From Pseudomonas fluorescens (GTDB taxonomy: Bacteria; Pseudomonadota; Gammaproteobacteria; Pseudomonadales; Pseudomonadaceae): DNA of 64,000 nucleotides. Under the pieces are notes generated by a model. It saw only the letters and a program-made list of their open reading frames with translations. It was not told the origin of the DNA and did no database searches. Shown here in pieces: positions 16,926 to 25,830 of this stretch (its first letter is position 1; every line of letters starts with the position of its first letter). The position numbers and the translations under genes are program-made. The DNA is taken from assembly GCF_004683905.1 (NCBI RefSeq), contig NZ_CP038438.1:1054001-1118000 (forward strand), given 5' to 3'.

Positions 16926-19355
16926 ATGAAGTCCAGGGCAAAATCGGGTTCGGTCAAACAGTGGTTGGGTGTTTCGGCATTGAGTTTTTCGGCGTTGGCG
17001 CTGTTGCCGCTGAGTGTGGCGCTGGCCGCTGAAACCGTCAGCAGTCCGACACAGAAACAGTTCAGTTTCTCCCTGAGCGCCAAACCACTGCCCCAGGCTC
17101 TGAGCGACTTCAGCCGCGTCACCGGGCAAAGCGTGGTCTACACCGATGAAGCGCCGTACGGCCTCAACGCCCCGGCCGTCAGCGGCCAGATGAGCGCCGA
17201 ACAGGCGCTGCAACGCCTGCTCAGTGGTTCCGGCATGACCTTTCGCCGTACCGACAGCCACACCTTGGCGCTGGAACCGCAACCCACCGCAGGCGCACTC
17301 AATCTTGGCGCGACCACCATCACGTCGATGCGTGACGAGTCGATGAGCTATCAGCCGCCGCAGACCAGTTCGGTGATGCGCTCCTCGGCTTCGCTGCAGG
17401 AGATTCCTCAGACCGTCAACGTGATTCCGGCCCAGGTGATCCGTGATCAGGCCCCGCGCAATCTCGACGATGCGTTGGCCAACGTCAGCGGCATCACCCA
17501 GGGCAACACCTTGGGCAGCACGCAAGACTCGGTGATGACCCGCGGTTTCGGCGACAACCGCAACGGCTCGATCATGCGCGACGGCATGCCGATCGTGCAG
17601 GGCCGTGGCATGAACGCGACGGTCGATCGGGTCGAAGTGCTCAAGGGCCCGGCCTCGTTGCTCTACGGCATTCAGGATCCGGGCGGCGTGGTCAACCTGG
17701 TCAGCAAGAAGCCGGAACTGACTCAGTACAACGCGCTGACCCTGCGCGGTTCCACCTACGGCGACGGCAAAAATGGCAGCGGTGGCACCTTCGACAGCAC
17801 CGGGGCGCTGGGCGAATCCGGGCTGGCCTATCGGCTGGTGCTGGATCATGAAGACGAAGATTACTGGCGCAACTACGGCACTCACCGCGAGACGCTGATC
17901 GCGCCGTCGCTGGCCTGGTTCGGCGAGCGTACCAAGCTGTCGTTCGGTTATGAACACCGCGAGTTTCTCACCCCGTTCGACCGGGGCACGGTAATCGATC
18001 CGCGCACCAACCATCCGCTGGACATCTCGCGCAACGAGCGTCTGGACGAGCCGTTCAACGACATGGAAGGCCGTTCCGACCTGTACCACTTCGAAGCCGA
18101 CCACGAACTCAACGACGACTGGAAAGCTCATTTTGGCTACAGCTGGAACCGCGAAACCTACGACGCCAGCCAGGTACGCGTGACCGCCATCGACACCAAA
18201 AAAGGCACGCTGACCCGCAGCATGGACGGCACGCAAGGCGCGATCAGCACTGACCGTTTCACCACCGCCAGCCTCGAAGGCAAAGTCAACCTGCTGGGCA
18301 TGCAACATGATCTGGTGTTCGGCGTTGACGATGAGTACCGCAAGATCTACCGCGCTGACCTGATCCGCCAGAAAAGCCTGAGCACCTTCAGCTATGTCAA
18401 TCCGGTGTATGGCCGTGAAGTCGAAGGCACCACGGTCAGCCCGGCGGACAGCGCGCAGACCGATCTGCTGCGCAGCGATTCGGTGTTTCTGCAGGACTCG
18501 ATACACCTCAACGACCAGTGGATTCTGGTCGCCGGCGGACGCTTCCAGGAGTACGACCAGTACGCCGGCAAAGGCGTGCCGTTCAAGGCCAACACCGACA
18601 GCAACGGGCAGAAATTCGTACCGCGCGCCGGTCTGGTGTATCGCTACACCGACGAATTATCGTTCTACGGCAGCTACACCGAATCGTTCAAACCCAACTC
18701 GACCATCGCCCCGCTCAGCGGCAGCAGCACCGTGCTCGACGGCAGCATTGCGCCGGAAGAGGCCAAGTCGTGGGAACTGGGTGCGCGTCTGGATATGCCG
18801 GGGCGCATCACCGGCAATATCGCGCTGTTCGACATCAAGAAGCGCAACGTGCTGGTCTCCAATTCTGAAGGCCCGACCACCATTTACAGCGCGGCTGGCG
18901 AAGTGCGTTCCCGGGGTCTGGAACTGGACCTGACCGGGCAGTTGACCGATCGCTGGAGCCTGATCGGCGCCTATGCCTACACCGATGCCGAGGTCACCGA
19001 CGACCCGGACTACAAAGGCAATCGCTTGCAAAACGTGGCGAAGAACAGCGGTTCATTGTCGGCGGTGTATGACTTCGGCAGCGTGATGGGTGGCGACCAA
19101 CTGCGGGTCGGTGCCGGGGCGCGGTATGTCGGCGAACGCGCGGGCAATGCGGTGAATGATTTCGACCTGCCGAGCTACACCGTGGCCGATGCGTTTGCCA
19201 CTTACGACACCAGACTCGAAGGGCAGAAGGTCAAGTTCCAGCTCAACGTGAAGAACCTGTTCGACCGCACCTACTACACCTCCGCGGCGAGCCGGTTCTT
19301 TGTGTCGATGGGCGATTCGCGGCAGATTTCGCTCTCCAGTACGCTGGAGTTCTGA
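16926..19355 (+). CDS. TonB-dependent siderophore receptor with STN domain
   Basis: 809 aa. It has a signal peptide (cleavage near LSVALAA-ETV), an STN domain (FSLSAKPLPQALSDFSRVTG, about 45-110), a plug (about 140-250, with EVLKGPASLLYGIQDPGGVV) and a barrel ending in an aromatic residue (SSTLEF). The STN domain fits surface signalling through the preceding FecR and sigma genes. The plug is of the hydroxamate/catecholate siderophore-receptor type, but the ligand cannot be named from sequence. The upstream PepSY/DUF3649/DUF3325 genes suggest processing of the iron complex after import. Confidence 0.92.
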   Translation: MKSRAKSGSVKQWLGVSALSFSALALLPLSVALAAETVSSPTQKQFSFSLSAKPLPQALSDFSRVTGQSVVYTDEAPYGLNAPAVSGQMSAEQALQRLLSGSGMTFRRTDSHTLALEPQPTAGALNLGATTITSMRDESMSYQPPQTSSVMRSSASLQEIPQTVNVIPAQVIRDQAPRNLDDALANVSGITQGNTLGSTQDSVMTRGFGDNRNGSIMRDGMPIVQGRGMNATVDRVEVLKGPASLLYGIQDPGGVVNLVSKKPELTQYNALTLRGSTYGDGKNGSGGTFDSTGALGESGLAYRLVLDHEDEDYWRNYGTHRETLIAPSLAWFGERTKLSFGYEHREFLTPFDRGTVIDPRTNHPLDISRNERLDEPFNDMEGRSDLYHFEADHELNDDWKAHFGYSWNRETYDASQVRVTAIDTKKGTLTRSMDGTQGAISTDRFTTASLEGKVNLLGMQHDLVFGVDDEYRKIYRADLIRQKSLSTFSYVNPVYGREVEGTTVSPADSAQTDLLRSDSVFLQDSIHLNDQWILVAGGRFQEYDQYAGKGVPFKANTDSNGQKFVPRAGLVYRYTDELSFYGSYTESFKPNSTIAPLSGSSTVLDGSIAPEEAKSWELGARLDMPGRITGNIALFDIKKRNVLVSNSEGPTTIYSAAGEVRSRGLELDLTGQLTDRWSLIGAYAYTDAEVTDDPDYKGNRLQNVAKNSGSLSAVYDFGSVMGGDQLRVGAGARYVGERAGNAVNDFDLPSYTVADAFATYDTRLEGQKVKFQLNVKNLFDRTYYTSAASRFFVSMGDSRQISLSSTLEF

Positions 19356-19376
19356 TTCAGGACCGCGTCATCGTTC

Positions 19377-19466
19377 TTCGCGAGCAAGCCCGCTCCCACA
19401 CTGGATGGTGTTATTCACACAATCTGAGTTCACTCTGAACCCTGTGGGAGCGGGCTTGCTCGCGAA
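19377..19466. repeat. Inverted REP pair
   Basis: REP arms face each other between the receptor gene and the convergent AraC gene; no separate terminator is evident, so this hairpin may serve as one. Confidence 0.93.
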
Positions 19467-19497
19467 GCGGCCCGATCAGGCAATAAAAACCCCGGAT

Positions 19498-20373
19498 CTA
19501 ACGCAAAAACGCCTGTCGATAATCCCCCGGCGTCCCACCCAATACTTGCCGAAACCGGTTGGTGAAATGACTGGCACTGGCAAACCCGCACGCCAGTGCA
19601 ATCTCCCCCAGCGGCAACGCCGTGCCGCGCAACAATTCCCGCGCCCGGTTCAAGCGCCGCGCCAGCACGTACTGATGCGGCGGCAGGCCGAAGCTCACGC
19701 GAAACATCCGCGCAAAGTGGTATTCCGACAGCGCACACAATCCGGCCAGTTGCCCGAGGCTGATCGGCTCGGCCAACTGATTGTCGATGAACTCGACCAG
19801 TTGCCGCCGCTGATGGGGCGCCAGTCCGCCCTTGAGGCGCACACCCTGCCGGGCGCCGACCTGGCTGAGCAGGGTATGGCTGATCAATTCATGCGCAATG
19901 CTGCTGGTCAGCAGGCGTTCGGCCGGTTCGTCCCAATTCAGTGTCAGTAACTGACGAAAGCGTCGGGCCTGCTGCGGATCTTCCAGAAAGGTCTGCTCGC
20001 GCAACTGCATCTCTCGCGGCTCGCGATCCAGCAGCGTGACGCAACCCAAGGCAAATTGTTCGGCGCTGAAATACAGATGAGCGAGACGCAGATCGCCGTT
20101 GATCACCCAGCCCGATTGGTGATCGGCGGGCAGGATGCACAACTTGTCCGGTCCGCCCTTGCGCCCCGGTTGGCCACGGCGAAAGGTGCCCGTGCCCCCG
20201 GCGATGTAGCAGGAAAGCGTGTGGTGGCTCGGCGTTTCGTATTCCTGGGCATCGTGGTGGTTGGTCCACAGGGCCGCAGACAAGCCGTCACCGAGATCGG
20301 CGCTGTGCAACAGGCGTGCATTCGGCGAGCGGTTGAGGGCTTGGAAGACTTGCAGGGTATCGATAGCGGCCAT
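19498..20373 (-). CDS. AraC-family transcriptional regulator
   Basis: 291 aa. An N-terminal cupin-like sensing region (about 1-170, with an ETPSHHTLSCYIAGG block) is followed by the double helix-turn-helix AraC domain: first HTH ISLGQLAGLCALSEYHFARM, second IALACGFASASHFTNRFRQV with the classic G..P..YR end (GGTPGDYRQ). It is divergent from an EamA exporter gene with a 254-bp gap and may regulate it; the ligand is unknown. Confidence 0.92.
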   Translation of the reverse strand: MAAIDTLQVFQALNRSPNARLLHSADLGDGLSAALWTNHHDAQEYETPSHHTLSCYIAGGTGTFRRGQPGRKGGPDKLCILPADHQSGWVINGDLRLAHLYFSAEQFALGCVTLLDREPREMQLREQTFLEDPQQARRFRQLLTLNWDEPAERLLTSSIAHELISHTLLSQVGARQGVRLKGGLAPHQRRQLVEFIDNQLAEPISLGQLAGLCALSEYHFARMFRVSFGLPPHQYVLARRLNRARELLRGTALPLGEIALACGFASASHFTNRFRQVLGGTPGDYRQAFLR

Positions 20374-20508
20374 ATTCGGTTCTCTCCAACGCCTTGCATC
20401 CTACTCCGTAGCTTTCGCGCTGCCAGCCTGTCGAGCGACAAAAGCGCAAGAATCTGCAAGCGCCCCGATCGTTGCTGTCGCACCCTGAACCTCCATACAA
20501 CACAACCC

Positions 20509-20598
20509 TGTGGCGAGGGAGCTTGCTCCCGCCGCGCTGCGCAGCGGACCCATCAGTGAGTGCTGCGCACTCAAGCGCGAGCAAGCTCGCTTGCCACA
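20509..20598. repeat. Inverted REP pair (TGTGGCGAGGGAGCTTGCTCC type)
   Basis: Paired arms in the promoter gap between the AraC and EamA genes, ending 29 bp before the EamA start. Confidence 0.88.
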
Positions 20599-20627
20599 GA
20601 GTGCCCGGTGTTCTCAGGAGTTTCGTC

Positions 20628-21530
20628 ATGAACCTTTCGCTGTATCTGCTGACCGTGCTGATCTGGGGCACCACCTGGATTGCCCTGAAATGGCAACTGG
20701 GCGTGGTGGCGATTCCGGTGTCGATCGTTTATCGCTTCGGTCTCGCCGCGCTGGTGCTGTTCGTGCTGTTGCTGCTCAGTCGGCGGCTGCAACCGATGAA
20801 TCGGCGTGGCCATTTGATCTGTGTGGCGCAGGGGTTGTGCCTGTTCTGCGTCAACTTCATGTGCTTTCTGACCGCCAGCCAGTGGATTCCCAGCGGGCTG
20901 GTGGCGGTGGTGTTTTCCACGGCCACTTTGTGGAATGCGCTCAATGCCCGCGTATTCTTCGGTCAGCGCATCGCGCGCAATGTTTTGATGGGCGGGGCGC
21001 TCGGCCTGTTCGGTCTGGGAATGCTGTTCTGGCCGGAACTGGCCGGCCATCACGCCAGCCCCGAAACGTTGCTTGGTCTTGGCCTGGCGCTGTGTGGCAC
21101 CTTGTGTTTTTCGGCGGGCAATATGTTGTCGAGTCTGCAGCAGAAGGCAGGCTTGAAACCCTTGACCACCAATGCCTGGGGCATGGCCTACGGGGCGGCG
21201 ATGTTGTCGGTGTGGTGTCTGGTCAATGGCATTGCGTTCGACATGGAGTGGTCGCCACGTTACGTCGGGGCGTTACTGTATCTGGTGATCCCCGGTTCGG
21301 TGATCGGCTTCACCGCGTACCTGACGTTGGTCGGACGTATGGGGCCGGAGCGTGCGGCGTATTGCACCGTGCTGTTCCCGGTGGTGGCACTGAACGTGTC
21401 AGCGTTTGTTGAAGGTTATCAGTGGACGGCACCGGCGTTGTTCGGGCTGGTGTTGGTGATGCTGGGTAATGTCTTGGTGTTTCGTAAGCCGAAAACGCTG
21501 GTGGCGCCGGTGCAGGGGAAGTTGGTATGA
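20628..21530 (+). CDS. EamA/DMT-family transporter
   Basis: 300 aa with ten hydrophobic segments in two EamA repeats (first about 5-135, second about 150-285). The start MNLSLYLLTVLIWGTTW is typical of drug/metabolite exporters. CAGGAG lies 10 nt before the ATG, which decides this start over a longer frame from 20472. Many relatives export amino acids or metabolites; the substrate is not readable. Divergent from the AraC regulator. Confidence 0.9.
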   Translation: MNLSLYLLTVLIWGTTWIALKWQLGVVAIPVSIVYRFGLAALVLFVLLLLSRRLQPMNRRGHLICVAQGLCLFCVNFMCFLTASQWIPSGLVAVVFSTATLWNALNARVFFGQRIARNVLMGGALGLFGLGMLFWPELAGHHASPETLLGLGLALCGTLCFSAGNMLSSLQQKAGLKPLTTNAWGMAYGAAMLSVWCLVNGIAFDMEWSPRYVGALLYLVIPGSVIGFTAYLTLVGRMGPERAAYCTVLFPVVALNVSAFVEGYQWTAPALFGLVLVMLGNVLVFRKPKTLVAPVQGKLV

Positions 21531-21549
21531 AACAAACGATCACTGAACA

Positions 21550-22059
21550 TCAGCGCTCGACTTTCAAGGTGATGTAAATCATCACCGGGAATATGAAGTC
21601 AATGATATGCCGGGCCCAGTCCTTGGCATTCCATGATTGTGAGGTGTCCATGTCAAACCATTCCACCCCCACGGTTTGCAGGCACACGTAATAAATGAAA
21701 ATTGCCGCCAGTATGCCCATGATCGAGAACTTTTTTGCCTCATGGAATACCTCTGCAGGCGCATTGATGTGCCGATAGAGTTGATAGGTGCCTATCAGGC
21801 ATAACGTCGTATACGTTACTTCCATCGTGATGATGAACCAGTAGATCCGGTGATGAATCATCGGTGAATCGATGGCTCGGTATTTTATGGACTCATTGGC
21901 GGTGGTAGTGTCCATGCTCAGGATATGAGCCACGTACGTGTAGTTCGAGTCATAGTCGGTAAAGTTGTGAAACATCACCAATACACCAAAGAAGCTGATG
22001 TAAGCCATCAATATAACTTTGCTGTAGCGAATAACTTTATCGGTTGTCAGGTTGTTCAC
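21550..22059 (-). CDS. DUF2165 small integral membrane protein
   Basis: 169 aa from a GTG at 22059 with GGAG 10 nt upstream. A longer frame to 22179 adds residues that do not look like the family. It has four membrane segments. The N-terminal block IRYSKVILMAYISFFGVLVM followed by FTDYDSNYTYVAHILSMDTT is characteristic of DUF2165. Local base composition is clearly lower in G+C than the neighbours, a possible sign of transfer. It has no operon partner and its function is unknown. Confidence 0.8.
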   Translation of the reverse strand: MNNLTTDKVIRYSKVILMAYISFFGVLVMFHNFTDYDSNYTYVAHILSMDTTTANESIKYRAIDSPMIHHRIYWFIITMEVTYTTLCLIGTYQLYRHINAPAEVFHEAKKFSIMGILAAIFIYYVCLQTVGVEWFDMDTSQSWNAKDWARHIIDFIFPVMIYITLKVER

Positions 22060-22171
22060 GGGATTAGCTCTCCATAGCAGTGGTCGATCATTCGATTGCC
22101 AGGCAGAGCTTATAATGCTGTTGTTAAATTGGCTTTGTTGTTCAATTTCAAGTTGTGTAGGGCGGCAACTA

Positions 22172-22201
22172 ACGGGCAAGTGCGGTTCTGCACTTGCCCG
22201 T
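22172..22201. terminator. Hairpin downstream of the dehydrogenase gene
   Basis: ACGGGCAAGTGC pairs with GCACTTGCCCGT around a 6-base loop just after the dehydrogenase stop. The T run lies on the plus-strand side, so termination on the minus strand would be less efficient. Confidence 0.6.
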
Positions 22202-22207
22202 CATTTT

Positions 22208-23182
22208 TTATCCGCGCCAGACTTGCGGATTGACCAGGTCCTGCGGGCGTTCGCCGAGCAGCGCGCTGCGCAGATTGGCCAGTGCACGATCGGCCATGGC
22301 TTCGCGCGTTTCATTCGTGGCGGAGCCGATGTGCGGCAATGTCACAGCATTTTTCAACTGGAACAGCGGCGACTCGGCCAGCGGTTCTTTCTCGTAGACG
22401 TCCAGTCCGGCGCCACGGATGCGATTGTTTTGCAGGGCTTCGATCAGCGCCGGCTCGTCGACCACCGGGCCACGGGAGATGTTGACCAAAATCGCCCCCG
22501 GCTTCATCAACGCCAATTCGCGATGGCTGATCAGGTGGCGGGTCTTGTCGCTGAGCGGCACCACCAGGCAGACGAAGTCGGCTTCGGCGAGCAACTGGTC
22601 GAGGCTGCGAAACTCTGCGCCGAGTTGCTGTTCCAGTTCGGTCTTGCGGCTGTTGCCGCTGTAGATAATCGGCATGTTGAAGCCGAAATGGCCACGGCGG
22701 GCGACGGCGGCGCCGATGTTGCCCATGCCGACGATGCCCAGGGTTTTACCGTGGACGTCACAGCCGAACAACGGTGCGCCGACGCTGGCCTGCCATTGGC
22801 CGGCCTTGGTCCAGGCGTCGAGTTCGGCGACGCGGCGGGCGCTGCTCATGATCAGGGCGAAGGCGAGGTCGGCGGTGCTTTCGGTGAGCACGTCCGGGGT
22901 GTTGGTGAGCATGATCCCGCGTTCATTGAAGTAGTCGAGGTCGTAGTTGTCGTAGCCGACGGAGACGCTGGAGACTACTTCGAGTTTTGTGGCGGTTTCG
23001 AGTTGGGCTTTGCCGAGTTTGCGGCCGACGCCGATCAGGCCTTGGGCGTGGGGGAGGGCTTCGTTGAATTGGGCGTTGATGTCGCCGTTCTTTGGGTTGG
23101 GGACGATGACGTCGAACTCTTGTTGCAGGCGTTCGATCATGGGTGGGGTGATGCGGCTGAAGGCCAGGACTGTTTTTTTCAT
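22208..23182 (-). CDS. D-2-hydroxyacid dehydrogenase (GhrB-like)
   Basis: 324 aa from the ATG at 23182 (MKKTVLAFSRITPPM); the longer frame adds unlikely residues. The NAD(P)-binding motif GIVGMGNIGAAVARR lies near 150-165. The catalytic Arg is in NISRGPVVDEPAL, the Glu in GLDVYEKEPL and the His in LPHIGSATNETR, all expected for the family. The sequence type fits the glyoxylate/hydroxypyruvate or 2-ketogluconate reductase branch; the exact substrate is uncertain. It is monocistronic, and a hairpin follows the stop. Confidence 0.9.
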   Translation of the reverse strand: MKKTVLAFSRITPPMIERLQQEFDVIVPNPKNGDINAQFNEALPHAQGLIGVGRKLGKAQLETATKLEVVSSVSVGYDNYDLDYFNERGIMLTNTPDVLTESTADLAFALIMSSARRVAELDAWTKAGQWQASVGAPLFGCDVHGKTLGIVGMGNIGAAVARRGHFGFNMPIIYSGNSRKTELEQQLGAEFRSLDQLLAEADFVCLVVPLSDKTRHLISHRELALMKPGAILVNISRGPVVDEPALIEALQNNRIRGAGLDVYEKEPLAESPLFQLKNAVTLPHIGSATNETREAMADRALANLRSALLGERPQDLVNPQVWRG

Positions 23183-23294
23183 TGGGCTTGGGCTCGGCTT
23201 CTGGGCTTTATTGCCAAGCAAGCTAACATTTCTGTTTTGGGTTGTCTTGGCGGCCTCTGGGCCGACCATGCTTTGGGTTGATGGGGGACATATC

Positions 23295-24667
23295 GAGAGT
23301 GTCAGATTTTTTGTGTGCGGGCCGGTAATGGCCTGCCGTCAGGCAGGCCTTCATTTCACCAGTTCGGCCTGATGAATCGGTCTCCATATAAAACCGCAAA
23401 CTGATTCATGGCGCTTTTCCAGTCATGGGCGGCGCTGCCCCAGTTGGCGGTGATGTTTTTCAGCGCCAGCCAGATCAGTTTTGTCGCCGCCTCATCGGTT
23501 GGAAAGTGGCCTCTTGTCTTGATGATCTTGCGTAACTGCGAATTGATGCTTTCGATCGCGTTGGTGGTGTAGATCACTTTGCGTATCGCGGGTGGGAACA
23601 CGAAAAATGGGATAACCCGCTCCCAGGCGCGTCTCCAAGCCGCCGCTATCGTCGGATACTGCTTGCCCCACGGCCCCGCTTCGAAGGCGTCCAGAGCCTG
23701 TTCGGCGACATCGGCATTGAGAGCTTGATAAATCGGCTTAAGGGCCTTGGCCAGTTCACGGCGCTTGTCCCACGCCGCGTAATCAAGGCTGTTGCGGATC
23801 AAATGGACGATGCATGTCTGCAGCGTTGTCTCTGGAAACACCGCACTCAAAGCCTCCGGCATACCTTTGAGCCCGTCAGTTACCGCGATCAGCACGTCTT
23901 CGACGCCCCGGGTTTTGAGGTCATTGAAGACCTTCATCCAGAACTTGGCACCTTCAGTGTTCTCGATCCAGATCCCCAAAATATCTCGGGTCCCATCCGG
24001 CAGCACGCCCAGAGCCAAGTAGATGGCCTTATTGCGAACCACGCCTTCGTCACGGATCTTGACCCGCAGAGCATCGAAGAAAATGACCGGATACATGGGC
24101 TCAAGCGGGCGTTGCTGCCAGGTACTGACTTCCTCCAGAACCGCATCGGTGACGGAGCTGATGAAGTCATGAGAGACATCTGTGCCGTACTGTTCCGAGA
24201 GGAAAGCACGAATCTCGCGAACGCTCATGCCACGGGCATACATGGCGATGATTTTGTCGTCGAAACCCGTGAAACGGCGCTCGTGCTTGGGGATCAGGAT
24301 CGGGGCGAAACTGCCGTCGCGGTCTCTGGGAATATCCAGACGCAACGGGCCGTCTTCGGTCAGCACGGTCTTGCTGCTTCTGCCATTACGCTGATTACTC
24401 GAATCCTCAGGGCGCTCCGCGCCCTGAGGATAACCAAGGTGGTGCCCCATCTCGGCGCCAAGGGCTCGCTCGATCAGCGCTTTCTTAAACGCCATCGCGG
24501 CATCCTGAATAGCGTCGGCACTCATCGGGCCGCTGACGAACTGGTCGATCAGCTCTTGGGGAATGGAAGGAAGGTCACGCTGGGCCTCTCGGGCCGGTTT
24601 CTTTTTGGTCGGCATACATGCACCTCTGCGACATGTTATGCCCGAACACAAAATTTATGACACTCCC
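23295..24667. mobile_element. IS256-family insertion sequence, intact
   Basis: A 1,373-bp element with imperfect terminal inverted repeats of about 28 bp (GAGAGTGTCAGATTTTTTGT at the left, GGGAGTGTCATAAATTTTGT as the inverse of the right). It is flanked by a perfect 8-bp target duplication GACATATC (23287-23294 and 24668-24675). It carries one transposase gene. Restoring the target gives a continuous GGGGGACATATCCGTTGCTT, so it landed inside a repeat-like intergenic sequence rather than a gene. Confidence 0.93.
23356..24615 (-). CDS. IS256-family transposase
   Basis: 419 aa from the ATG at 24615 (MPTKKKPAREAQ), full length for the family. It contains the Transposase_mut domain with D in VIFFDALRVKIRDEG, D in IAVTDGLKGMPEAL and downstream family blocks (TCIVHLIRNSLDYAAWDKRR and KVIYTTNAIESINSQLRK). 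There are no frameshifts or internal stops, so it could be active. It is contained in the element with matching inverted repeats. Confidence 0.96.
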   Translation of the reverse strand: MPTKKKPAREAQRDLPSIPQELIDQFVSGPMSADAIQDAAMAFKKALIERALGAEMGHHLGYPQGAERPEDSSNQRNGRSSKTVLTEDGPLRLDIPRDRDGSFAPILIPKHERRFTGFDDKIIAMYARGMSVREIRAFLSEQYGTDVSHDFISSVTDAVLEEVSTWQQRPLEPMYPVIFFDALRVKIRDEGVVRNKAIYLALGVLPDGTRDILGIWIENTEGAKFWMKVFNDLKTRGVEDVLIAVTDGLKGMPEALSAVFPETTLQTCIVHLIRNSLDYAAWDKRRELAKALKPIYQALNADVAEQALDAFEAGPWGKQYPTIAAAWRRAWERVIPFFVFPPAIRKVIYTTNAIESINSQLRKIIKTRGHFPTDEAATKLIWLALKNITANWGSAAHDWKSAMNQFAVLYGDRFIRPNW

Positions 24668-24675
24668 GACATATC

Positions 24676-25021
24676 CGTTGCTTCGGGTGCTGCTGCTGGC
24701 GGTTTCGCTCTTACAGCGACTCCCTTTGGCAAACGCCCCAAAGGAAGCAAAGGTCTTGGCCCCTGCGTTCGGCCCTCGCTTAGGCTCGGGTTCCTTCGTT
24801 GCGGGGTTCATCCGGGGGCATCGCCTCCGGTTTGCTTCGCTGCACCTCCTCTCGATGTATGCGGCTTCGCCGCATGGCGCTGCGCGCCTACCCCCGGATA
24901 AACCCCTCCACTCAGCCTGCCGATGGGGCCGGCACGGCAAGATCAAGAGCTTTCGGCGAGCTGACACTCGGCCATTTGAGTGGTGAAGAGCATGCGGTCT
25001 GTCTGGACTGCTTTGCTTTTC
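24676..25021. repeat. Gene-free dispersed-repeat region (target of the IS)
   Basis: The stretch beginning CGTTGCTTCGGGTGCTGCTG, including CAAACGCCCCAAAGGAAGC and a C-rich segment around 24880-24920, resembles a dispersed intergenic repeat I recall from Pseudomonas genomes. Open frames exist on both strands but have no ribosome sites and are arginine/serine-rich, so none is called. The repeat identity is from memory and not checked. Confidence 0.45.
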
Positions 25022-25322
25022 TGTAGGAGTGCGCCTGCTCGCGATGGCGGCCTGACAGCCGACCAGTTTCCAACTGACTGACCCAATCCCACTGTGGGAG
25101 CGGGCTTGCCAGCGAAGGCGGCCTGACAGCCGACCACTCTCTAACTGACTCACCCAATCCCTGTGGGAGCTGGCTTGCCAGCGATGGCGGCCTGACAGCC
25201 GACCAGTCTCTAACTGACTCACCCAATCCCCCTGTGGGAGCGGGCTTGCTCGCGAAAGCGGTGTGTCAGTCACCGAAAGTGTTGGATGTGCTGACGCCTT
25301 CGCGAGCAAGCCCGCTCCCACA
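25022..25322. repeat. Tandem REP array (about 70-bp period) closed by an inverted REP
   Basis: REP-type units begin at 25022, 25093, 25162 and 25233 (spacing 71, 69, 71). The first three are followed by the near-identical linker GGCGGCCTGACAGCCGACCA and an AACTGACT.ACCCAATCCC segment. An inverted REP at 25296-25322 closes the array just before the DUF6124 stop. The linker shared with each unit shows that the array grew by tandem duplication. Confidence 0.93.
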
Positions 25323-25327
25323 ATGGC

Positions 25328-25702
25328 TCAGCTGTGTGCTGCAGGTTGGCTGATTTCCACGTTGTCCAGCACCCGATTCACCGCCAGCTCGGCCAGCATG
25401 ATGATTTGCTGGATCGCCAGTATCGTCTGTCGCTGCGGGGTTTCGACATAGGCCGCAATGTCGCTGGTCATGATGCTTGCCGAGGCCAGTGATTCGCAGG
25501 CGTGAACCAGCAGGCTTTCGTTGTCCATGTCGGGGACGACCTGGAACATGCTGCTGGGTTTGTGGAATCTCACAGCGGCGGCGGAAGGTTTCAGGTAATG
25601 GTCGAGTGCACGCTCGGCGGCGTCGTGGAGCTTTTTTGAATCGAGGGGTTCGTAGGGGGAGGTGCTTTCGGCTTGGGGCGGATTGGGTGTGGGTTTGAGC
25701 AT
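25328..25702 (-). CDS. DUF6124 family protein
   Basis: 124 aa, small and soluble, starting MLKPTPNPPQ. The pattern SPYEPLDSKKLHDAAERALDHYL and MFQVVPDMDNESLLVHACESLAS followed by a helical LAIQQIIMLAELAVN segment fits this Pseudomonas family of unknown function. The ATG at 25702 is preferred, as GGAG lies 8 nt upstream; the frame stays open to 25837, but that part is a structured leader. It is monocistronic. The SD sequence itself lies inside a predicted hairpin (see leader). Confidence 0.82.
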   Translation of the reverse strand: MLKPTPNPPQAESTSPYEPLDSKKLHDAAERALDHYLKPSAAAVRFHKPSSMFQVVPDMDNESLLVHACESLASASIMTSDIAAYVETPQRQTILAIQQIIMLAELAVNRVLDNVEISQPAAHS

Positions 25703-25830
25703 GGTGGAACTCCATTCGGGATGTGGAGTTCGCCACGTACTGCGACCAAGCAATAGGGTGGCGAACCGTACGCAGGTTGGTCGACCAGGGAATGGAAACC
25801 CGGCAGGGCCAAGGCCCTCCCACGCACAGC
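25703..25830 (-). promoter_or_regulatory. Structured mRNA leader of the DUF6124 gene
   Basis: Three inverted repeats precede the start codon. AACTCCA/TGGAGTT (25708-25730) buries the SD GGAG. GTTCGCCAC/GTGGCGAAC (25728-25736 with 25758-25766) overlaps the first stem by three bases, so the two cannot fully form together. AGGGCC/GGCCCT (25805-25818) lies further 5'. The arrangement suggests a switch controlling translation, but no ligand or trigger is known. The rest of the gap to 26008 shows nothing clear. Confidence 0.55.

Noticed and set aside
16698..18506. 602-aa minus-strand frame
   Set aside because: Shadow of the TonB receptor and the REP pair; no ribosome site or recognisable domain.
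24618..24986. Possible small genes next to the IS element
   Set aside because: They start inside the IS end or repeat DNA, lack ribosome sites and have skewed composition.
25022..25322. CRISPR-like array
   Set aside because: Repeat spacing near 70 bp with near-identical linkers and REP cores; spacers are not unique and no cas genes are present.
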